From: Acetobacteraceae bacterium | GTDB lineage: Bacteria > Pseudomonadota > Alphaproteobacteria > Acetobacterales > Acetobacteraceae | Direction of reading: 5' to 3' | Assembly: GCA_003164135.1 (NCBI GenBank) | Contig: PLSD01000108.1 | Location: 1-39,903, forward strand | Length of the DNA stretch: 39,903 nucleotides | Translations under genes and position numbers: made by a program | Shown here: positions 35,617 through 39,903 of the stretch, in pieces | Layout: each line of letters starts with the position of its first letter | Numbering within the stretch: the first letter of the stretch is position 1 | The notes under the pieces: model-generated | The model's database searches: none | The model's input: the letters and a program-made list of their open reading frames with translations, nothing else | What the model was told of the DNA's origin: nothing

Positions 35617-36611
35617 GGCATCATGCCCTGGGCGCGGAACCAGGCGAGGGCGTCGGTCACGGCGGCGGTGGCGGGGCGGGGCTGGTAGCCCAGCCTGGCC
35701 TCTGCCTTGACGGAGGAGAAGAACATTTTTTTGCGGGCCATGGCGAGGATTTCAGGGGTCATCAACGGGGTGTTGCCGGTGACATTGGCGATTCTCTCCA
35801 TGACCCAGGCCAGGGGCATGAGCGGGGTGATGGGCAGGCGCAGGGTTGGCGGTTTGCGGCCGGTCTGCGCGGCGATCATCACCAGCAGGTCACGCAGCAT
35901 CAGGTTGCCGCCGCCGAGAATATAGGCCTCGCCGGTGCGGCCTTTTGCCATGGCCAGCAGGTGGCCATCGGCGACGTCGTCGACATGCACGATGTTGAGG
36001 CCGGTATCGACATAGGCGGGCATACGGCCGCAGGCGGCGTCCAGCACCATCTGGCCGGTGGGGGTGGGCTTCACATCGCCGGGGCCGACCGGGGTGGAGG
36101 GGTTGACGATGACGATGTTCTGGCCGCCGGCGGCAAGGGCGCGGACGGCCTGTTCGGCGTCGTATTTGGATTTTTTATAGGCGCCGAGGTGGTGTTCGGG
36201 CTTGATCGGGGTGGCCTCGTTTGCCGGGGAGCCGTCATCTGTCAGGCCCAGGGCGGCGACGGAGCTGGTGTAGACGCTGCGCTCCACCCCGGCGGCCGCG
36301 GCGGCGCGCAGCAGGGCGACCGAGCCGTCGATATTTACACGGCGCATCGCGGCTTCATCGGGCACCCAGAGCCGGTAGTCCGCCGCGACGTGGAACAGAT
36401 AGCGGCAGTTATACAGGGCTGGCCCGAAGGTGGACGGGTTGGCAAGGTCCAGCGGAACCAGCTCACATGGCAGGCCGGTAAGGTTGCGCTGGTCGCTGCC
36501 CGGCCGGGTGGTGAGGCGGAGTTTGTGGCCCGCGCGGTGCAGGGCGCGGGCGACGGCGGCGCCGACGAAACCGGTGGCCCCCGTTACAAGCGTAAAATCG
36601 TCCTGACTCAA
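35613..36611 (-). CDS. hpnA: Hopanoid-associated sugar epimerase HpnA
   Basis: This 332-residue NAD(P)-dependent short-chain/epimerase-family protein has the Rossmann motif VTGATGFVGAAVARAL (9-24), the catalytic Ser region YTSSVAALG and the YxxxK as AYKKSKYDAE. It is the first gene of hpnABCDE. The start is TTG at 36611, with GGAG 8 nt upstream; no ATG in frame would keep the Rossmann N-terminus. HpnA is a conserved member of hopanoid loci, presumed to act on a sugar or side-chain precursor. The operon promoter lies in the short divergent region shared with the ferritin-like gene. Confidence 0.93.
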   Translation of the reverse strand: MSQDDFTLVTGATGFVGAAVARALHRAGHKLRLTTRPGSDQRNLTGLPCELVPLDLANPSTFGPALYNCRYLFHVAADYRLWVPDEAAMRRVNIDGSVALLRAAAAAGVERSVYTSSVAALGLTDDGSPANEATPIKPEHHLGAYKKSKYDAEQAVRALAAGGQNIVIVNPSTPVGPGDVKPTPTGQMVLDAACGRMPAYVDTGLNIVHVDDVADGHLLAMAKGRTGEAYILGGGNLMLRDLLVMIAAQTGRKPPTLRLPITPLMPLAWVMERIANVTGNTPLMTPEILAMARKKMFFSSVKAEARLGYQPRPATAAVTDALAWFRAQGMMP

Positions 36612-36719
36612 AATTTAGCTCCGCAATTCATAACCCGGGGTTTCCCGCCATATATACAAATCCGGGGCTTGCTGCTGTAGAACCTATTGCAGCTTTTGGT
36701 GCAACCAGGAGGAGCCGAT

Positions 36720-37424
36720 ATGGCCGAATCAGCCGCCACCACCGCCGATTTTAAGGCCCGGCACTGGAGTTTCCCTGTAGCTGGGCAGATCAAACCAGGG
36801 ACGGACACGCATTACCAGATGCTGACGCGGCTGCTGGAGGAGACCTACAACCCGTACAAACCGGCGGTGCTGGACTGGCCGGAGCTGGTGGAAGCCTATG
36901 ACATTCCGATGAAACCCGACGAGGATTACGTGCTGCCGGCCGATGCGGAATGGGGGGTCATGGTAACCGGCTATTGCGAATGCATCGACAGTTTTTTTGC
37001 CTACGGGTTGTTCGAAATGGCCAGGCGCTCCGGCTATTTCCCGGCGGAGCTGGTGGATACCTTCGAGCCGGTGGTGCAGGAGGAAGGGTGGCACATATTG
37101 TTCTTCACCAACTGGATCGCCTGGTACAAGGCGACGATGCCGCTGTGGCGGCGGCCGTATTTTGCCCTGAAGACGGCGGCGGTATGGGCTTTTCTTGTCT
37201 GGGAGCGTATCGGGATCGCGCGAGATGTGGATGGGCTGGAAGGCGCTGATGCGAATTTTACCATCAACGGGTCGAAGGCTTTGAGTGATGAAATGGACCC
37301 GGCGGTGCTGATGGATATTTGCCTGGAAGAAGCTAAGCGGCTGGTCCGCCCAACGACCATGCCGAAACTGGCGCGGCTGGCGCGGTTGTTCGTCCGCCCC
37401 AAAAAACGGCCCGTTGCGGCTTGA
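36720..37424 (+). CDS. Ferritin-like-fold protein beside the hopanoid operon, unknown function
   Basis: This 234-residue protein has AGGAGG 6 nt before the ATG. It is predicted all-helical. It carries an EEGWH motif (ExxH at 122-125), Glu87 in GYCECID, Glu99 and CLEEAKRL (201-208), which could supply a di-iron four-helix site. A hydrophobic aromatic helix lies around 126-165. The C-terminus is basic (ARLFVRPKKRP). The reaction is unknown; oxidation or hydroxylation of a lipid is one idea, and a non-metal structural role is another. It is divergent from hpnA and overlaps the HpnL-like gene (TTGA), so it is probably part of hopanoid or lipid handling. Confidence 0.7.
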   Translation: MAESAATTADFKARHWSFPVAGQIKPGTDTHYQMLTRLLEETYNPYKPAVLDWPELVEAYDIPMKPDEDYVLPADAEWGVMVTGYCECIDSFFAYGLFEMARRSGYFPAELVDTFEPVVQEEGWHILFFTNWIAWYKATMPLWRRPYFALKTAAVWAFLVWERIGIARDVDGLEGADANFTINGSKALSDEMDPAVLMDICLEEAKRLVRPTTMPKLARLARLFVRPKKRPVAA

Positions 37425-38404
37425 AAAAGCACCTGCGTCTGGCGCCCGCGGCCTTTGCGCTGGCCGGCGTCGCGGTGGTTACCGGGCTGGTGATTTATTT
37501 TGGCGCGGCGGACGTGCTGCGCGTGCTGAGTTCGGTGAAGCCGGCCGGGTTTGGCAAATATATTCTGGCGCAGCTGGGGATTTTGCTGGGACTGGGGTTG
37601 TGCTGGCGCATGGTGCTGCGCAGCCGGATGCGCGGCAGCTATTGGCTGTGCGTGTGGGGGCGCATGGTGCGCGATGCCACGGGTGAGTTTCTGCCGTTTA
37701 GCCAGGTGGGCGGGTACGTGCTGGGCGCGCGGGTGATGACGCTGGGCGGGGTGAATTTTGCCGACGCGACGGCTTCCACGCTGGCGGATATTACCACGGA
37801 ATTTTTGGCGCAACTGGTGTTTGTTGGTATCGGGCTTTCGATTTTGGCGCACAAGGCACCTTCCAGCGGGTTGCTGGTGCCGGTGGCGGTGGGGCTGTGC
37901 GTCGCCGTGGTGATGGGGGTGGGGCTGATTTTGGCGCAGCGCGGCGGTGGGGCGAAAGTCTTCCGGGCGCTGGCGGTGCGGATTGCCGGGCAGACGGGTG
38001 AGGGCGCGGCGCTGAGCATCGACCGGCTGCAGGCCTCGCTGGATATTATGTATGGCGAGCGTGACCGGTTGGCTTATGGGGCGTTTTACCATCTGGTGTG
38101 TTGGTTCGGTACGGCGAGCGCGTCCTTCATTGGGTTTCATGCGCTGGGGGTGAAGCTGACATTTGCCGATGCGATATGTATCGAGGCGATGCTGCATGCG
38201 ATTATGGCGCTGGCGTTTTTCATCCCTGGGCGGGTAGGAATCCAGGAGGCGGTGTATACCGTGCTGGGCGGGATTTTTGGGGTGCCCCCGGATGTTGCGC
38301 TCTCGCTCTCGCTGATGCGCAGGGCGCGGGATTTTGTGATTGCGGTGCCGGTGCTGCTGGTGTGGCAGGCGATTGAGGCGAAGCGGCTGAAGGCCGGGGT
38401 TTGA
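37421..38404 (+). CDS. hpnL: HpnL-like membrane protein (LPG-synthase transmembrane/UPF0104 family)
   Basis: This 327-residue integral membrane protein has about seven to eight segments. A TTG start at 37421 overlaps the previous stop (TTGA). The pattern FLPFSQVGGYVLGARVMTLGG (split across about 88-108), then TLADITTEFLAQLVF, and FFIPGRVGIQEAVYTVLGGIFG near the C-terminus is that of the lysylphosphatidylglycerol-synthase transmembrane family. Some members of that family are hopanoid-associated HpnL. A flippase-like role for a lipid-linked product is inferred. Adjacency to hpnABCDE supports the HpnL name, but the family is broad. Confidence 0.8.
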   Translation: MKKHLRLAPAAFALAGVAVVTGLVIYFGAADVLRVLSSVKPAGFGKYILAQLGILLGLGLCWRMVLRSRMRGSYWLCVWGRMVRDATGEFLPFSQVGGYVLGARVMTLGGVNFADATASTLADITTEFLAQLVFVGIGLSILAHKAPSSGLLVPVAVGLCVAVVMGVGLILAQRGGGAKVFRALAVRIAGQTGEGAALSIDRLQASLDIMYGERDRLAYGAFYHLVCWFGTASASFIGFHALGVKLTFADAICIEAMLHAIMALAFFIPGRVGIQEAVYTVLGGIFGVPPDVALSLSLMRRARDFVIAVPVLLVWQAIEAKRLKAGV

Positions 38405-38422
38405 AATTTTGGGAGGTGGCTG

Positions 38423-38680
38423 ATGTCTGTTCTGGGGTGGATTGTGCTGGGTTTGCTGGCCGGATGGATCGCCAGCCATATAGTTGATAACCACGGCAAG
38501 GGGCCGGTGCTGGACATGGTGCTTGGCATTGTGGGCGCGCTGGTGGGCGGCAGGATTTTTATGGTGCTGGGGGCAGCACCAGTGAGCGGGGTTAATATTT
38601 ACAGCCTGTTCGTTTCAGTCGTGGGGGCGGTGGTGGTGTTGGTGGTGTACCACGCGGCAATGGGTAACCGCCGGCTCTGA
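38423..38680 (+). CDS. GlsB/YeaQ/YmgE-family (transglycosylase-associated) membrane protein
   Basis: This 85-residue inner-membrane protein has three hydrophobic segments (LGWIVLGLLAGWIASHI; MVLGIVGALVGGRIFMVLG; SLFVSVVGAVVVLVVYHAAM). The Gly-rich GLLAGWIA and GIVGALVGG are the family signature. Members are often stress-induced; the biochemical role is unknown. GGGAGG lies 7 nt upstream of the ATG. It sits 18 nt after the HpnL-like gene and 8 nt before the MFS gene, so it is probably cotranscribed with both. Confidence 0.9.
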   Translation: MSVLGWIVLGLLAGWIASHIVDNHGKGPVLDMVLGIVGALVGGRIFMVLGAAPVSGVNIYSLFVSVVGAVVVLVVYHAAMGNRRL

Positions 38681-38688
38681 CGTTGTTT

Positions 38689-39834
38689 ATGACCGGACTT
38701 GTGACCGGGCCGTGGGCAGGCGCGCGGCTGCGCACCATGCGGCTGATGTTTTTCATGGCCGGGATCGGGATCTCCGTTTGGGCGATTACCGTGCCGTATA
38801 CCAAGATAAAATTTGGCATCGCTGACGGCACGCTCGGGCTGATATTGTTTGCGGGCGGCTTTGGCGGCGTGCTGGTGATGCCGTTTGCCGGGCTGGCGAT
38901 AAGCCGCTGGGGTAGCCGCAACGTGCTGCTGGTGGCGGCCGTGGGGCTGGCGCTGCTGCTGCCTTGCCTGGTGAGTGCACCGTCGCCGCTGGTGTTTACT
39001 GGTTTGTTGTTGGTGGCAGGCACGATGTTTGGCGCGCTGGACATTGCCATGAACGCGCAAGGTGCGGTGGTGGAGCGCCAAAGCGGGCGTTTGCAGATGT
39101 CGGGATTTCATGCGTGCTACAGCCTGGGAAGTTTGGCGGTGGCGGTGGCGAGTTCCGTGCTGCTGCGGCTTGGGGTTTCCTATTTTGTTTGTGCATCGAT
39201 CAACATGGTGGCGATTCTGTTGATTTTGAGCCAGGGCGGGTTTTTGGTCTCGCATGCCGAGGATGCGCCGCCCGAGGGGCCGAAAATGGCGTTGCCGAAC
39301 AAGGCGACGATTGTGCTGGGGCTGTGTTGTTTTGCATGTTTTATGACCGAGGGTGCGGCGACGGATTGGAGCACGATTTTTCTGCGGTTTTCGCGCGGGA
39401 TGACGCTGGCCTCGGCGGCTTTGGGGTATGCGGCGTTTGCGGTGGCGATGGCGGGGGCAAGGCTGCTGGGGGATAGGGTGGCGACGCGGTTGGGCCAGAC
39501 GGCGGTGATGCGGATGGGTTGTGCTGTGGCGGTGGCGGGGTTTGGCGCGGCGATTTTTGTGCCGGTTGGCTGGGTGGGGATTCTGGGGTTTGGCCTGGTG
39601 GGGCTGGGGACGGGGAATATTGCGCCGCTGGTGATGAGTGCGGCCTCCCGCGTGCCGGGGATGGCGGCGAACCATTCCGTGCCGGCGGTGGTGGGGCTGG
39701 GATATGCCGGGTTTCTGGTGGGGCCGGTGTTGATTGGCGCGGTGGCGAATGGGCTGGGGCTGGGGTTTGCGCTGGGGCTGGATGCGGTGCTGCTGGGGGC
39801 GACGTTTTTCGCGGCGGAGGCGGTGGCGGGATAG
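38689..39834 (+). CDS. MFS transporter (YbjJ/FucP-like)
   Basis: This 381-residue major facilitator protein has about 12 membrane segments. It has the GxxxDRxGxR-like loop between segments 2 and 3 in the form AGLAISRWGSRNVLL, and a conserved LDIAMNAQGAVVERQSGR segment. SGFHACYSLGSLAVA after it is characteristic of the YbjJ/fucose-permease-like branch, which also keeps EGAATDWSTIFL in the second half. The substrate is unknown. The start is ATG 38689; a TTG at 38683 would add two residues. It is the last gene of the rightward cluster; no clear terminator is visible before the window ends. Confidence 0.9.
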   Translation: MTGLVTGPWAGARLRTMRLMFFMAGIGISVWAITVPYTKIKFGIADGTLGLILFAGGFGGVLVMPFAGLAISRWGSRNVLLVAAVGLALLLPCLVSAPSPLVFTGLLLVAGTMFGALDIAMNAQGAVVERQSGRLQMSGFHACYSLGSLAVAVASSVLLRLGVSYFVCASINMVAILLILSQGGFLVSHAEDAPPEGPKMALPNKATIVLGLCCFACFMTEGAATDWSTIFLRFSRGMTLASAALGYAAFAVAMAGARLLGDRVATRLGQTAVMRMGCAVAVAGFGAAIFVPVGWVGILGFGLVGLGTGNIAPLVMSAASRVPGMAANHSVPAVVGLGYAGFLVGPVLIGAVANGLGLGFALGLDAVLLGATFFAAEAVAG

Positions 39835-39839
39835 GGGGG

Positions 39840-39855
39840 TGTTTCACGTGGAGCA
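39840..39855. promoter_or_regulatory. parS-like site (ParB-binding sequence)
   Basis: TGTTTCACGTGGAGCA matches the parS consensus TGTTTCACGTGAAACA at 14 of 16 positions, with the CACGTG core intact. It is just outside the MFS gene. ParB-parS sites cluster near the replication origin. This is a single imperfect site, so binding is inferred. Confidence 0.4.
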
Positions 39856-39903
39856 CTTGTGAAGAAGATGTGATAACGCGTTGTTAGTGCGGTAGAATTT
39901 TTT

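Overview
The window reads as chromosomal DNA from a GC-rich alphaproteobacterium, most likely Acetobacteraceae or a close relative. This placement is inferred from gene content: the hpnABCDE hopanoid/squalene operon, the leuS-lptE-holA group, PII/glutamine synthetase behind a sigma-54-type promoter, and the rimP-nusA-ylxR-infB-rbfA cluster. No 16S gene is present to confirm it. Most of the window is core chromosome with dense, short-spaced operons. There is no IS element, prophage or CRISPR array.

Left part (1-6.3 kb). A Doc-type Fic toxin gene, cut by the window edge, and its AbrB/MazE-like antitoxin lie on the minus strand behind an AT-rich palindrome. Next come mutL (endonuclease-type) and a PAS-GGDEF-EAL protein with degenerate motifs, apparently one transcription unit. 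A tRNA-His gene and a class I/II aminotransferase follow.

Nitrogen and envelope block (5.8-9.9 kb). A near-consensus sigma-54 promoter precedes glnB-glnA, which ends in a strong terminator. A two-gene cassette follows: an SGNH-hydrolase-like protein and a GSCFA-domain protein, probably acting on a surface glycan.

Translation block (10-21 kb). The rimP-nusA-ylxR-infB-rbfA operon is flanked by terminators. The infB/rbfA junction carries four tandem 27-bp units that extend RbfA. Then come a Sua5/TsaC tRNA-modification enzyme, a DUF4743-type Nudix protein divergent from an Atm1-like ABC exporter, a small unknown protein, rpmB and arfB.

Middle part (21-27 kb). A secreted HAF-repeat-like protein sits in DNA of visibly lower GC. 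It is followed by a cation diffusion facilitator, a cobalamin riboswitch controlling a BtuB-type TonB receptor, and a SphA-family outer-membrane protein.

Right part (27-39.9 kb). leuS-lptE-holA run on the minus strand. An orphan Flp pilin gene follows on the plus strand. The operon hpnA-B-C-D-E has 4-nt overlaps and supplies squalene from farnesyl diphosphate (HpnD, HpnC, HpnE) plus hopanoid side-chain functions (HpnA, HpnB); squalene-hopene cyclase is not in the window. Divergent from it are an unrecognised ferritin-like protein and an HpnL-like membrane protein whose genes overlap, a GlsB/YeaQ-type membrane protein and an MFS transporter. The window ends at a parS-like 16-mer.

The most unusual items are the 27-bp tandem array at infB/rbfA, the palindrome-rich in-frame duplication in the SGNH gene, the ferritin-like/HpnL pair beside the hpn operon, the structured leader of the GGDEF-EAL gene, and the orphan Flp pilin with an altered cleavage site.
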